Of a stretch of 53,463 nt of DNA, positions 18,306-27,273 are shown piece after piece. Each line of letters opens with the position of its first letter. Position 1 is the first letter of the stretch. The notes below the pieces were generated by a model. That model was not told the origin of the DNA and ran no database searches. It was given only the letters and a program-made list of their open reading frames with translations. The translations under genes and the position numbers were made by a program. Source of the DNA: Fusobacteriota bacterium. Lineage in GTDB: Bacteria > Fusobacteriota > Fusobacteriia > Fusobacteriales > JAAYPW01. The stretch is from assembly GCA_012519615.1 (NCBI GenBank), contig JAAYPW010000124.1, positions 1 through 53,463 on the forward strand, read 5' to 3'.

Positions 18306-18703
18306 TAATCCTCCTTATATGCTTCTATTATATTTGATAAAAAAACAAAAGTCATATTTATTATAATAAAAATAAACAGTATAAATAGCATTGTTTTAAT
18401 ATTTTCCACCATATAATCTTGATTTATAATGTAATTAAAGAATAAAAAATAAAATATAGGTATAATATAAAATGAAAATAGATATACTAAACTTAGTATA
18501 ATTTTTTTATTTAAAAATTGAAATACACCAGGGAGTATTATATAAATAGGATTAATCTTTGCTTTTTCATTTTTAATATTTAAATTAACTTCATCTTTAT
18601 TGTTAGATAATATTTTAAATCCACATTCTTTACAGTAAAAAACTGTATCGTCATTTTTAAAGATTAAATCTATATCTTTTCCGCATCTTATACATTTACT
18701 CAT
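18305..18703 (-). CDS. Zinc-ribbon membrane protein, unknown function
   Basis: I do not recognise a named family. The first 30 residues form a zinc ribbon with two CxxC pairs (CIRCG and CKECG). After a polar linker there are two or three hydrophobic segments (about 52-95 and 100-125), so the protein should sit in the membrane with the ribbon in the cytoplasm. The 132-residue frame has a good ribosome site. It is packed between ymdB and surE with a one-base overlap to surE, so it is part of the housekeeping operon, but its job is unknown. Confidence 0.75.
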   Translation of the reverse strand: MSKCIRCGKDIDLIFKNDDTVFYCKECGFKILSNNKDEVNLNIKNEKAKINPIYIILPGVFQFLNKKIILSLVYLFSFYIIPIFYFLFFNYIINQDYMVENIKTMLFILFIFIIINMTFVFLSNIIEAYKED

Positions 18704-18724
18704 ATTTATAACCTCACCATTTAA

Positions 18725-19507
18725 CTATATTTCATCTATACTTAAATTGATTCTATTTATACTAATACATTTCCCAGTTTTTTCATCAATATTAGCTTCA
18801 ATACCGTTTATTCTAAGATTAGTTTCGCATACCTCAAATCGTTGAGGTAAACTTGTTAAAAATTTTTCTAAAACTCTATCTTTTTCTGTACCAATTATAC
18901 CATCAAAACTTCCTGTCATTCCAATATCGGTAATATAACCTGTACCACTTTGTAAAATTCTCTCGTCTGCAGTTAAAACGTGTGTATGTGTTCCATACAA
19001 AAGCGAAACTCGTTCATCTAAATACCACATCATTGCAATTTTTTCTGAAGTTGCTTCAGCATGAAAATCCACAATTATTATACTAGGATTTTCTTCTTTC
19101 ATATTTTCAAGTGCTTCGTCAATTCTTTCAAATGGAGAGTCTATTTCCGGCATAAATACTCTTCCTTGTATGTTAATTACACATATTTTTATATTTTTAT
19201 GTTCATAAATACCATAACCCATTCCAGGTACACCTTTTGGATAATTAAGCGGTCTTATTAATCTAGATTCGCTATCCAAATAAGGGTATATCTCTCTTTT
19301 ATCCCAAATATGATTTCCTGTAGTAATCACATTTACACCAAGTCCATATAATGTTTCCGCTATTTTACTTGTAATACCAAATCCACCAGCTGAATTTTCA
19401 CCATTTACAATTATAAAATCATATTTACTTTTGTTCTTTTCTAAATACTCTTTTAATACTGTTCTACCTGGACTACCAATAATATCTCCAACAATTAAAA
19501 AATTCAA
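18725..19507 (-). CDS. YmdB-type metallophosphoesterase (TIGR00282)
   Basis: The protein matches the YmdB family throughout: LIVGDIIGSPGR, VNGENSAGGFGIT, TTGNHIWDKREI, DFHAEATSEK, LLYGTHTHVLTADERIL and IGMTGSFDGIIG. YmdB of Bacillus is a 2',3'-cyclic nucleotide phosphodiesterase that affects biofilm and motility choices. The start is TTG, with GGAAGGAG seven bases upstream. It follows rny across a short hairpin spacer, an rny-ymdB order that is common in low-GC bacteria, so the two may share a transcript. Confidence 0.93.
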   Translation of the reverse strand: MNFLIVGDIIGSPGRTVLKEYLEKNKSKYDFIIVNGENSAGGFGITSKIAETLYGLGVNVITTGNHIWDKREIYPYLDSESRLIRPLNYPKGVPGMGYGIYEHKNIKICVINIQGRVFMPEIDSPFERIDEALENMKEENPSIIIVDFHAEATSEKIAMMWYLDERVSLLYGTHTHVLTADERILQSGTGYITDIGMTGSFDGIIGTEKDRVLEKFLTSLPQRFEVCETNLRINGIEANIDEKTGKCISINRINLSIDEI

Positions 19508-19546
19508 AATAATTCTCCTTCCTGTTTTATAAAATTAAGTTTAAAA

Positions 19547-19568
19547 GGACGACTAAATAAAGTCGTCC
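19547..19568 (-). terminator. Hairpin between rny and ymdB, partial terminator
   Basis: GGACGAC pairs perfectly with GTCGTCC across an eight-base loop. On the minus strand the stem is followed by UUUUAAACUUAAUUUU, a short U-run. It could stop part of the rny transcript, or protect or process the ymdB mRNA, which begins only about 35 bases further on. Confidence 0.6.
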
Positions 19569-19573
19569 ATTTT

Positions 19574-21160
19574 TTATTTTGCATAATCAACTGCTCTCGT
19601 TTCACGAATTACTGTTACTTTGATTTGACCTGGATATTGCATATTCATCTCTATTTTTTTAGCAACATTTCTTGATAATAAAGTGGCATTATCGTCATCA
19701 ATCTCATCTGGATGAACAATTATTCTAATTTCTCTTCCTGCTTGAATAGCATATGAACTTTCTACACCCTCGATTTCGTTAGCAATTGTTTCTAACGATT
19801 CAAGACGTTTTAAGTATGTAGCAAGTGATTCCCTTCTAGCACCTGGACGAGATGCTGATATAGCATCTGCAGCTTGTACTAAAATTGCCTCTATACTTTC
19901 AAAATCTTCTTCACCATGGTGAGCAGCAACTGCGTTTAATACAGTTGGTTTTTCATTATATTTTTTAAGGAAATCTCTACCTATTATCGCATGTGACCCC
20001 TCTGTATCATGATCCAGTGCTTTACCTATATCATGTAATAATCCAGCTCTTTTAGCTAATTCTACATCAGCTTTTAATTCTGCGGCCATTGTTCCAGCTA
20101 AATGTCCAACTTCTATAGAGTGCATTAATACATTTTGGCCATAACTTGTTCTATAACGTAATCTACCTAATAATTTTATAACTTCTTGATTCATATTAGT
20201 AATACCTAACTCTAGTAAAGCTTGTTCACCAGATTCTAATATAATCGAATTAACCTCTTTTTTAGATTTTTCTACAGCTTCCTCTATTTTTGCAGGATGA
20301 ATTCTTCCATCTACGATTAATTTTTCAATTGCAAGTTTCGCAACTTCTCTTTTGACCGCATCAAAACAAGATAATACTACAGCTTCTGGCGTATCATCAA
20401 TAATAATATCTACACCTGTAACAGCTTCTATTGCTCTAATATTTCTACCTTCTCTACCAATTATTCTACCTTTCATCTCATCATTAGGTAGTTGTACTAC
20501 TGAAATAGTAGACTCAACTACATATTCTGATGCTGCTTTTGATATTGCTGTCGACATAATTCGTTTTGACATTCTATCTTTTTCTTCTTCTAGTTTTGTT
20601 TCATACTCCCTAATTAAAACTGCTGTTTCATGAGTTAACTCGCCTTCTATTTTTTCAAATAAAATTGATTTTGCCTCTTCTTTTGTTAATTCAGACATTT
20701 TTTCTAATTTTACTTCTTGTTCTTTAATTAAATCGTCTATTTTCTCTTTTTCATCCTCTAATTTTTCAAGTTTATCATCTATCTCTTTCTCTTTTTTTTC
20801 AATCTTTTCTAGTTTATTATCAAGATTTTCCTCTTTTTTTATAAGTCTTTGTTCTTTTTTCTGAATTTCAGATTTATTTGCTTTAATCTCTTTTTCCGCT
20901 TCATCTTTTAATTTATAAATTTCTTCACGTGCCTCTATTTCATATTCTTTTTTTGTATTTTCAGCTTTTTTCGCTGCTTCTTCAATTATATGTTTTGCTT
21001 CTTTTTCTGCACTTTCAATTTTTTTATTTGCTTCCTTAAGTTCCTCTAATTTTGTATCTATTAATTTTTTTCTAAGAATATATCCAATAAAACCGCCTAT
21101 TGATGTTGCAATAACGGCTGTTATTAATATCCATATTGCCATTAAATTAATAAAACTCAC
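19574..21160 (-). CDS. rny: Ribonuclease Y
   Basis: RNase Y is a membrane-bound endoribonuclease that starts mRNA decay. It has one N-terminal helix, then a long Glu/Lys coiled coil (about 30-175), a KH domain with [15 protein letters not shown], and an HD domain ([29 protein letters not shown]). The GTG at 21160 overlaps its own ribosome site, GGAGG, so the ATG at 21142 (MAIWILIT) may be the real start and gives the usual RNase Y N terminus. Upstream are two TPR genes; downstream is ymdB. Confidence 0.96.
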   Translation of the reverse strand: MSFINLMAIWILITAVIATSIGGFIGYILRKKLIDTKLEELKEANKKIESAEKEAKHIIEEAAKKAENTKKEYEIEAREEIYKLKDEAEKEIKANKSEIQKKEQRLIKKEENLDNKLEKIEKKEKEIDDKLEKLEDEKEKIDDLIKEQEVKLEKMSELTKEEAKSILFEKIEGELTHETAVLIREYETKLEEEKDRMSKRIMSTAISKAASEYVVESTISVVQLPNDEMKGRIIGREGRNIRAIEAVTGVDIIIDDTPEAVVLSCFDAVKREVAKLAIEKLIVDGRIHPAKIEEAVEKSKKEVNSIILESGEQALLELGITNMNQEVIKLLGRLRYRTSYGQNVLMHSIEVGHLAGTMAAELKADVELAKRAGLLHDIGKALDHDTEGSHAIIGRDFLKKYNEKPTVLNAVAAHHGEEDFESIEAILVQAADAISASRPGARRESLATYLKRLESLETIANEIEGVESSYAIQAGREIRIIVHPDEIDDDNATLLSRNVAKKIEMNMQYPGQIKVTVIRETRAVDYAK

Positions 21161-21163
21161 CTC

Positions 21164-22285
21164 CTAAAATTTATATAACTTTTCTTCTTTCAATACATAT
21201 TCCGAATTAACACTTAAATCATTATATTTTTCAATTATTTTAAATATTACGATTTTATCGTGTTTTTTTATTACCCTTAATTTTGCTACATTTTCATACA
21301 TTGTTGCAAGTTTTTCTCCTGTAACAATATCCACTATATTTTCACTATCCCTCACAAGGTAAAAACTATCACCTATATTTACATTTTCTATCCCTCTTCT
21401 ATTCAAATAAACACTATCGTCAGTAAATTTAACAATTCTAACATTAATTCTATTTTCTTGATTTTGAATATATATTTCACGTAATTTTCTTTTTACCTCT
21501 TTTAAATCCAATATCTCTTTTGATACTTCATACATTCTTATATCATTATTTGTTTCTGCATAAAGTTTAAATAAATTATAGTACACAATTTTTGCTTTTT
21601 GTAATTCCAATGCATCAAGAAATTTTTTCTCTGCTAAATAATAATTTTTATCATCTGCATATATTTGACCTAGTTTTAAATGATATAGGAAGTTTTCCGA
21701 AAATATATCTATTGCTGTTATTATTTTAGTTTGAGCTAGATATCTATTCCCTTTTTTAAGATCTTGAATTGCTTCAAAATATATTCTCTCTGCTTCTCTT
21801 TTATCCTTTTCAATTATATCCAACATTGAATAATAAAAATACTTATCTACAATCATAGATTTTATCCCATAATCATATAGATATTTCATAAAATCATCCT
21901 CTATATCATTTTTATATTTAATAGAGTCATATATATTTATTGCAATATGTATCTCTTTATTTTCAATACAAAAATGGTATAATTCTAATTTATATTTATC
22001 ATCATAATCAAACACTTTATTATAATTATTATAAAAATATTCTCTATGATTATTTTTATATTTTGACTTTAAATACAATATATTGGCTGATTTATAATCT
22101 TTAAAAGAATATAATATCTTTTCTAATATAAAGTTTGATTTTTCATATTCGTTGCTTTCATACATTAATTTAGCTTTTTCATATTCTTCCACATAGTTTT
22201 CAATGGAAAAAGCAGCAGCCGCTATTAAAATATATACAAAAAAATAAAATATACTACTTTTTATTTTGTTTAAGTTGAATCTCAT
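21164..22285 (-). CDS. Secreted or membrane TPR protein with FlgT-C-like end
   Basis: A hydrophobic signal or anchor (about 11-27) is followed by helical repeats resembling TPRs (for example LYHLKLGQIYADDKNYYLAEKKFLDALEL-like pairs near 190-230). The last ~90 residues look like a small beta domain, with the pattern VYLNRRGIENVNIGDSFYLVR and IVTGEKLA seen in FlgT-C-like modules of envelope proteins. The function is unknown. It overlaps the preceding TPR gene by 32 bp; AAGGAG ten bases before its ATG supports the overlap. The downstream neighbour is rny. Confidence 0.7.
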   Translation of the reverse strand: MRFNLNKIKSSIFYFFVYILIAAAAFSIENYVEEYEKAKLMYESNEYEKSNFILEKILYSFKDYKSANILYLKSKYKNNHREYFYNNYNKVFDYDDKYKLELYHFCIENKEIHIAINIYDSIKYKNDIEDDFMKYLYDYGIKSMIVDKYFYYSMLDIIEKDKREAERIYFEAIQDLKKGNRYLAQTKIITAIDIFSENFLYHLKLGQIYADDKNYYLAEKKFLDALELQKAKIVYYNLFKLYAETNNDIRMYEVSKEILDLKEVKRKLREIYIQNQENRINVRIVKFTDDSVYLNRRGIENVNIGDSFYLVRDSENIVDIVTGEKLATMYENVAKLRVIKKHDKIVIFKIIEKYNDLSVNSEYVLKEEKLYKF

Positions 22286-23174
22286 CTAACTCACTCCTTA
22301 TTGCAACTTTCATTGTATCCGAAAGTTTGTTTTCAAGAGTTTTATTAAGTATTTCTACTGCATTTTCGTAATCACCTAAATGCTTATATAAAACAGCCAG
22401 TCTTAAATCTGCAACAGAATATCCTTCATTATTAATTAATTTTTGTTTTTCTGTTATTATTTCATCATTTGATAATTCACACAGATATTCCTGATATAAT
22501 TGAACATTTGTATTATCTTTCTCCAGAGCGATTAAATAATTAACCTTAGAACTTTCTTTATCTCCAAGTTTAGAATAAACTTTTCCAAGATAATGATATA
22601 ATAATCCACTTTTATACCTATTTTCAAATGCTGCTTTAAAACTTTTCTCAGATTTATTGTATTCCTTTTTGTTGAAATACATAATACCAAGTAAGTAATG
22701 TGTATATGCATTTGTAGGTTCGTGTTCTATTACCTTTTCCCATGACTCTATTGCTTTTTGAAGATTATTTTCTCTATAATATATCTCACCTAGTTGATAA
22801 TATACCGATGTGTTAGTATCTTTTATTTTCAAAATTTTATGATAATACTCTTTTGCCTTTTCATCAATACCTGCTTGTAGATACATTTGTGCCAAAAGAT
22901 ACATTATGCTTTCATCACTGTTATTTAATTCTTCTGCTTTTCTTAGGTAATTAATAGCTTCAGCTGTATGTCCTTTTAACGCATAACAAATTGCTAAATC
23001 CTTATATATTAGGTAATCACATAGGATCCCTGCGGATTTAGATAAAAAAACATATAATTCATATTTTTTTATTGCCTCTTCGTATAAAGCTTCATCTTTA
23101 TAAAACTTTGCTAATTTAATACTTCTTTGTCGTTGCTCTTCACGTTTTTCTTCATCTTCTTCAATAATAAACAT
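22254..23174 (-). CDS. Tetratricopeptide repeat protein
   Basis: Nearly all 306 residues are TPR units of about 34 residues with the usual A/G/Y/P spacing, such as AKFYKDEALYEEAIKKYELY, YQLGEIYYRENNLQKAIESW and YLLGIMYFNKKEYNKSEKSF. No signal peptide is seen, so it should be cytoplasmic and act as a protein-binding scaffold. The ATG has only a weak GAAAG ahead and an in-frame stop two codons upstream. A stronger AAAGGAG belongs to a seven-codon frame just before it. It is the first gene of the TPR-TPR-rny group. Confidence 0.8.
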   Translation of the reverse strand: MFIIEEDEEKREEQRQRSIKLAKFYKDEALYEEAIKKYELYVFLSKSAGILCDYLIYKDLAICYALKGHTAEAINYLRKAEELNNSDESIMYLLAQMYLQAGIDEKAKEYYHKILKIKDTNTSVYYQLGEIYYRENNLQKAIESWEKVIEHEPTNAYTHYLLGIMYFNKKEYNKSEKSFKAAFENRYKSGLLYHYLGKVYSKLGDKESSKVNYLIALEKDNTNVQLYQEYLCELSNDEIITEKQKLINNEGYSVADLRLAVLYKHLGDYENAVEILNKTLENKLSDTMKVAIRSELDEIQLKQNKK

Positions 23175-23185
23175 CTTTCACGCTG

Positions 23186-23206
23186 TTACTTTTTTATAAA
23201 TAACAA
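23186..23206 (-). CDS. Possible six-residue leader ORF before TPR gene
   Basis: TTG lies seven bases after AAAGGAG and opens the frame MLFIKK, ended by TAA eleven bases before the TPR gene's ATG. The TPR gene itself has no good ribosome site. This repeats the arrangement at ftsH. The frame is too short to judge by composition. Confidence 0.25.
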   Translation of the reverse strand: MLFIKK

Positions 23207-23416
23207 CTCTCAGCTCCTTTCATTATGTTTTATCTATAAGTATATTTAAACATTTTTTAATATAAAAATATGGAGCCAATATTACTTAAAATATATAAAA
23301 AAAAATGATTAAATTAAAAATTATTATATTATTTTTATTTTTGTATAAATTCCACCTTAAAATTTAACTATTTAAACTAATTAATAAGTTATATTTATAG
23401 CTTTAAATTATTGATT

Positions 23417-23761
23417 TTAGAAATCCTTAATTGCTTCATCCTCTGATTTATAAATTTTAAATATTTCATCTAAACCTACCATCTCAAATATTGTTGCAAT
23501 ATGTGAATTTAAATTAATTAATTTAATATCACCATTATTCTCTCTTACCTCTCTTAATCTACCTCTAAGTATTCCCATTGCTAAACTGTTTATATGAATA
23601 AGATCCTTAAAGTCAATAATGAATTTTGTATTACCATCTTCACTTAATTTTATTAACTTTTCTTTTAATTTAGGTGCAACTAAAGCATCTAATTCTCCTT
23701 TAACACTTACAATCACAATATCTTTTTTTATTACTTCATTTAATTCGAAATTAGTCATCAT
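23417..23761 (-). CDS. STAS-domain anti-sigma factor antagonist (RsbV-like)
   Basis: The 114-residue STAS domain follows the RsbV/SpoIIAA pattern: IVIVSVKGELDALVAPKLKEK, then FIIDFKDLIHINSLAMGIL, with Ser59 at the position phosphorylated by the partner kinase. In such systems the dephosphorylated antagonist binds the anti-sigma kinase and frees its target. It lies four bases after the RsbW-like gene, with GGAGGAG before the start. No sigma factor gene is next to it, so the target could be a sigma factor elsewhere or another protein. Confidence 0.9.
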   Translation of the reverse strand: MMTNFELNEVIKKDIVIVSVKGELDALVAPKLKEKLIKLSEDGNTKFIIDFKDLIHINSLAMGILRGRLREVRENNGDIKLINLNSHIATIFEMVGLDEIFKIYKSEDEAIKDF

Positions 23762-23765
23762 TTCT

Positions 23766-24176
23766 CTACTCCTCCTTTTTTATCTCTTTTATAATATTAA
23801 TTTTTGTACCTTTTTTTCTTTTTATTATCTTAAATTCATTAACAATACTTTTTACAATATTTAAACCCATTCCGCCCTCATCTTTACTTTTAGTATCATC
23901 TTGAAATCCTTCGCCATAATCTTCTATTGTAAAATTAATAAAGTTTGAATCAATATTCACCATAATATATATAGGATTATATTCATTAGCATCTGCATTT
24001 TTATAAGCATGTTCTATTGCATTTGTAGATAGTTCATCAACTACTGATATGAAATGAACTTTATCCAATGTAGAAATTTTTTCTATATCAAGAAAATTTC
24101 TTATAATATTACGTATTATTGATAAATTTTGATAATGGGAATTAATTTCAAAACTCAACTGTCCTTTTTTCATCAA
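23766..24176 (-). CDS. RsbW-like anti-sigma serine kinase
   Basis: This is a GHKL ATPase of the RsbW/SpoIIAB type. It shows VDELSTNAIEHAYKN (the N box), IEDYGEGF (G1) and GGMGLNIVKSIVNEF (G2), with a 136-residue length typical of the family. It should phosphorylate the STAS protein encoded directly after it. Its first four bases overlap the stop of the lipoprotein gene before it (ATGA), so the three genes are probably translated together. Confidence 0.9.
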   Translation of the reverse strand: MMKKGQLSFEINSHYQNLSIIRNIIRNFLDIEKISTLDKVHFISVVDELSTNAIEHAYKNADANEYNPIYIMVNIDSNFINFTIEDYGEGFQDDTKSKDEGGMGLNIVKSIVNEFKIIKRKKGTKINIIKEIKKEE

Positions 24177-24721
24177 GATTCCCCCTTTTCAAGAAAATCA
24201 ACAATAGACCACGAGTTATTATTTAATGAAAATTTAACTAAATAATAGCGTATTTCGTCAAAATAAACAAAAGCTGTTATCACTTCTGCATTTTCATAAT
24301 AAAATTCAATTTCATTATAATACACTTTTATTCCTGTGAAATCATATTTTTCCAACTCTTTTAGTTTTAGTCTATTACTAACAGTATTTTCTAAATATAT
24401 TCCAATATTCTGAAGATTATTTTCTTCTACTGCATATTTAATATTTACTACAATTTTTAATAATTCCTCTTTTTTCAACTCTCTTTTTAACAAATTATTT
24501 TTAATTAATTCATAATTTAAATTAACATTCTCTTCATATTTCATTTTATCTAATACAATTTTCGCATTTTCAATATCCCATATATTATAATATTTTTCGA
24601 AATCCTTATTAATCATTATTGCGTTTTGTATACTTGATTTTTCAGTAACATTTGTACATCCAACAAAAAATAAAAAAGTAAGCATTATTATTTTAGGTAA
24701 AAACATATAAGTTCTAGACAT
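24173..24721 (-). CDS. Small lipoprotein, possibly NTF2-like
   Basis: The signal peptide ends in the lipobox FFVGC, so the mature protein is lipid-anchored from Cys22. The remaining ~160 residues have helices first and then an alternating beta pattern ending NNNSWSIVDFLEKG, which resembles SnoaL/NTF2-like folds. This is a weak guess. It is coupled by ATGA to an RsbW-like kinase gene, with an RsbV-like gene next. The arrangement suggests an envelope protein that reports to a partner-switching pair, but that is an inference. Confidence 0.7.
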   Translation of the reverse strand: MSRTYMFLPKIIMLTFLFFVGCTNVTEKSSIQNAIMINKDFEKYYNIWDIENAKIVLDKMKYEENVNLNYELIKNNLLKRELKKEELLKIVVNIKYAVEENNLQNIGIYLENTVSNRLKLKELEKYDFTGIKVYYNEIEFYYENAEVITAFVYFDEIRYYLVKFSLNNNSWSIVDFLEKGES

Positions 24722-24764
24722 TATATCACCTCATAGGTTATGTAACTATATTTTAACATATAAA

Positions 24765-24797
24765 AATAAAATAAGCAAGAACAATTAGTTCTTGCTT
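24765..24797 (-). terminator. Terminator overlapping the 43-residue ORF stop
   Basis: A perfect ten-pair stem (AAGCAAGAAC with GTTCTTGCTT) with a five-base loop is followed on the minus strand by AUUUUAUUUUUA. The stop codon of the 43-residue ORF lies in its loop. Confidence 0.88.
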
Positions 24798-24916
24798 GAT
24801 AAAAATATTGTTTTTTTGATCTCTTCCAACTCTTCAATGAAATTTAGAATAAAACCATCATTTTCAAGCGATTTATATGTTTTTATCATCGCTTCAATTT
24901 CACTTAACATCTCCAT
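24785..24916 (-). CDS. Unlisted 43-residue protein
   Basis: This short frame has a textbook AAGGAGGG six bases before ATG and ends at TAA in the loop of a strong terminator hairpin. The translation is acidic and helical, beginning MEMLSEIEAMIKTYKSLEND and containing FIEELEEIKK. It resembles no family I know. It sits alone between miaA and the lipoprotein gene, 136 bp after the miaA stop. TATAAT is present upstream (about 24961-24966 on the plus strand), but no convincing -35 was found. The ribosome site and terminator make expression likely; the function is unknown. Confidence 0.7.
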   Translation of the reverse strand: MEMLSEIEAMIKTYKSLENDGFILNFIEELEEIKKTIFLSSKN

Positions 24917-25052
24917 TATTATCCCTCCTTGGATATTTTTTCTTCCTTGATAAGAATCATATTATATATATCGACTTTTATTAACGAAATCTTTAATACA
25001 ATTTCTTTTTTCAGTTAAGTAATTATCTATTAAATTTCATTTTTTTACTGAT

Positions 25053-25952
25053 TTAAAATAAAATATCATTTTCTATTTTCAGTAAAATATCTTCTTCATT
25101 TAAATTATCCAAATTAAACCACTTATAATCTTCTATATTTTTAAACCACGTAAATTGTCTTTTTGCATAATTCCTACTTACTTTTTTTATGTTGTTAATA
25201 GCTTCCTCAAGACTACATTTATTTTCAAAATATTGAAAAATCTCTTTGTATCCTATAGCTTCTATCTTCCTAATATCATTTTTATATATATTATATATTG
25301 ATTTTGCTTCTTCTATTAATCCTTCTAAAACCATATTATCTACTCTACGATCAATTCTATCATACAGAATTTTTCTGTCTCGTTCAAGTGCATATTTATA
25401 AAAAATATATTGATTATTTTTTATATTATTTTTTTGCAGCTCACTTATTTTTTCCCCTGTAATTTTATACACTTCTATAGCGCGAATTATTTTTTTTCTA
25501 TTATTTTTATGTATTTTATTAGAAGCAGTTTCATCTATCTCAGATAATAAATTATATAGTTCATCGTTATTTAATTTAGATAATTCCTCTCTTATTGCAT
25601 CATTTTCTTTTGGTAAATCTGCAAGTCCTTTTGTTATAGACTCAATATATAAACCTGTGCCACCTGTTATTATAACATTTTTATTTTTCTTATAAAGCCT
25701 ATTTAATATATTGTCAACCATATTTTGATACTGACCAACAGAAAATTTTTCAATAGGTGTAATAATATCAAGCATGTGATGTGTTATCCCATCCATTTCT
25801 TTTTGCATTATTTTTGCAGTTCCAATATTTAAATTCTTATATACCTGCATAGAATCAGCAGATATTATTTCTGCATTAAGCCTTTTTGCAAGTTTAATAG
25901 ATAAATTTGTTTTTCCAACACCAGTTGGCCCAGCTAAAACTATTCCTATCAT
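25053..25952 (-). CDS. miaA: tRNA dimethylallyltransferase
   Basis: MiaA transfers a dimethylallyl group to N6 of A37 in tRNAs that read codons starting with U. The P-loop AGPTGVGKTNLS is at the N terminus, with ISADSMQVYKNLNIGTAK, HHMLDII, GTGLYIES, RKIIRAIEV and FTWFKN further on. The 299-residue length is normal. It is nine bases downstream of obgE. No hfq or mutL gene, its frequent neighbours in other phyla, is adjacent. Confidence 0.97.
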   Translation of the reverse strand: MIGIVLAGPTGVGKTNLSIKLAKRLNAEIISADSMQVYKNLNIGTAKIMQKEMDGITHHMLDIITPIEKFSVGQYQNMVDNILNRLYKKNKNVIITGGTGLYIESITKGLADLPKENDAIREELSKLNNDELYNLLSEIDETASNKIHKNNRKKIIRAIEVYKITGEKISELQKNNIKNNQYIFYKYALERDRKILYDRIDRRVDNMVLEGLIEEAKSIYNIYKNDIRKIEAIGYKEIFQYFENKCSLEEAINNIKKVSRNYAKRQFTWFKNIEDYKWFNLDNLNEEDILLKIENDILF

Positions 25953-25961
25953 ATTATCCCC

Positions 25962-27248
25962 TTATTCTACGAAATCAAACTCTATTCCGTTTATTCTAAC
26001 TGTATCACCATCAGTAACTCCGTATTTTTCTAGTTCCTCTTCCAGCCCTTTTTTTCTTAAAATATGTAAAAAGTTTACAATTGAATCATCATTTGCAAAT
26101 ACGTAAGTTCTAAGTACAGATTCTACCATTTTACCGCCCACTTCATAAATACCTTCTTCGTCTAATTCAATAATCCAATCTGGCATACTTTCTAGTTGTT
26201 CTTTAAAAATAATTTCTACATCCATAGATTCCTCAAGTTCTTCTCTTTTAGTATTTATAATTATATCATATGTGTTTTGAATAACCTCTTTTACTCCTCT
26301 ATTCGATATTACCGAAACAGGATAAAGGGTTATCCCTTTTTCCTTAAGATATTTTTCTAGTTTATTATAATTTTCATTTCCTTCATATAATAAATCCATT
26401 TTATTTGCTATTACAAACTGCTGTTTTTTAGACAACTTTTCACTATATTTTTTTAATTCTTCATTAATTTTTTTATAATCATCAATAGGATCTCTACCTT
26501 CAAATCCTGATATATCTACTAAATGATATATTATTTTACAACGTTCTATATGCTTTAAAAATCTATGACCTAATCCTTTACCTTCATGTGCTCCCTCTAT
26601 AAGTCCAGGTACATCGGCAATCACAAAACTTTTTTCGTCATCTACTTTTACTAATCCTAGCTTAGGTTTTAAAGTCGTAAAATGATAATTAGCTACTTTT
26701 GATTTTGCAGCAGAAACTTTATTTATAAAACTTGATTTACCAACACTTGGATATCCAACAAGTGCCACGTCAGCAAGCATCTTTAATTCCATTTTAACCT
26801 TTATTTCCTGACCTAATCTACCTCTTTCGGAATATTTTGGTGTTTTTTTAATTGATGATTTAAAATGGATATTACCTCTTCCACCCATTCCACCTTTTAA
26901 AAATACTTTTCTATCTCCATATTCTCCTAAATCAAGTAATAATGCATTGGTTTCATAATCTCTTATCATTGTGCCAACAGGCACTTTTATAATTCTATCT
27001 TCCCCATTTCTACCATACATCCCTTTTTTTTGTCCATTAATCCCATCTTCAGCTTCTATCTTTTTTATAAATTTAAAGTCTAATAATGTATTAATATTAT
27101 TATCTACTTCAAAAATAATATTTCCGCCATTTCCACCGTCACCACCATCTGGACCACCAAATTGAACGTTCTTTTCTCTTCTAAATGTTGCTGCTCCATT
27201 ACCACCGTTACCACTTCTTAGCTCAATTACTACCTCATCAATAAACAT
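25962..27248 (-). CDS. obgE: GTPase ObgE
   Basis: Obg acts in late assembly of the large ribosomal subunit. The glycine-rich Obg fold (about 1-158, with GGDGGNGGNIIF) is followed by a GTPase domain with GYPSVGKSS, DVPGLIEGAHEGKGLG and ANKMD, and then the Obg C-terminal OCT domain (about 350-428). The 428-residue length fits the family. AGGAGG lies twelve bases before ATG. It follows the DJ-1/PfpI gene and precedes miaA. Confidence 0.97.
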   Translation of the reverse strand: MFIDEVVIELRSGNGGNGAATFRREKNVQFGGPDGGDGGNGGNIIFEVDNNINTLLDFKFIKKIEAEDGINGQKKGMYGRNGEDRIIKVPVGTMIRDYETNALLLDLGEYGDRKVFLKGGMGGRGNIHFKSSIKKTPKYSERGRLGQEIKVKMELKMLADVALVGYPSVGKSSFINKVSAAKSKVANYHFTTLKPKLGLVKVDDEKSFVIADVPGLIEGAHEGKGLGHRFLKHIERCKIIYHLVDISGFEGRDPIDDYKKINEELKKYSEKLSKKQQFVIANKMDLLYEGNENYNKLEKYLKEKGITLYPVSVISNRGVKEVIQNTYDIIINTKREELEESMDVEIIFKEQLESMPDWIIELDEEGIYEVGGKMVESVLRTYVFANDDSIVNFLHILRKKGLEEELEKYGVTDGDTVRINGIEFDFVE

Positions 27249-27273
27249 TTTAAATTAATGCCTCCTACTCTCT

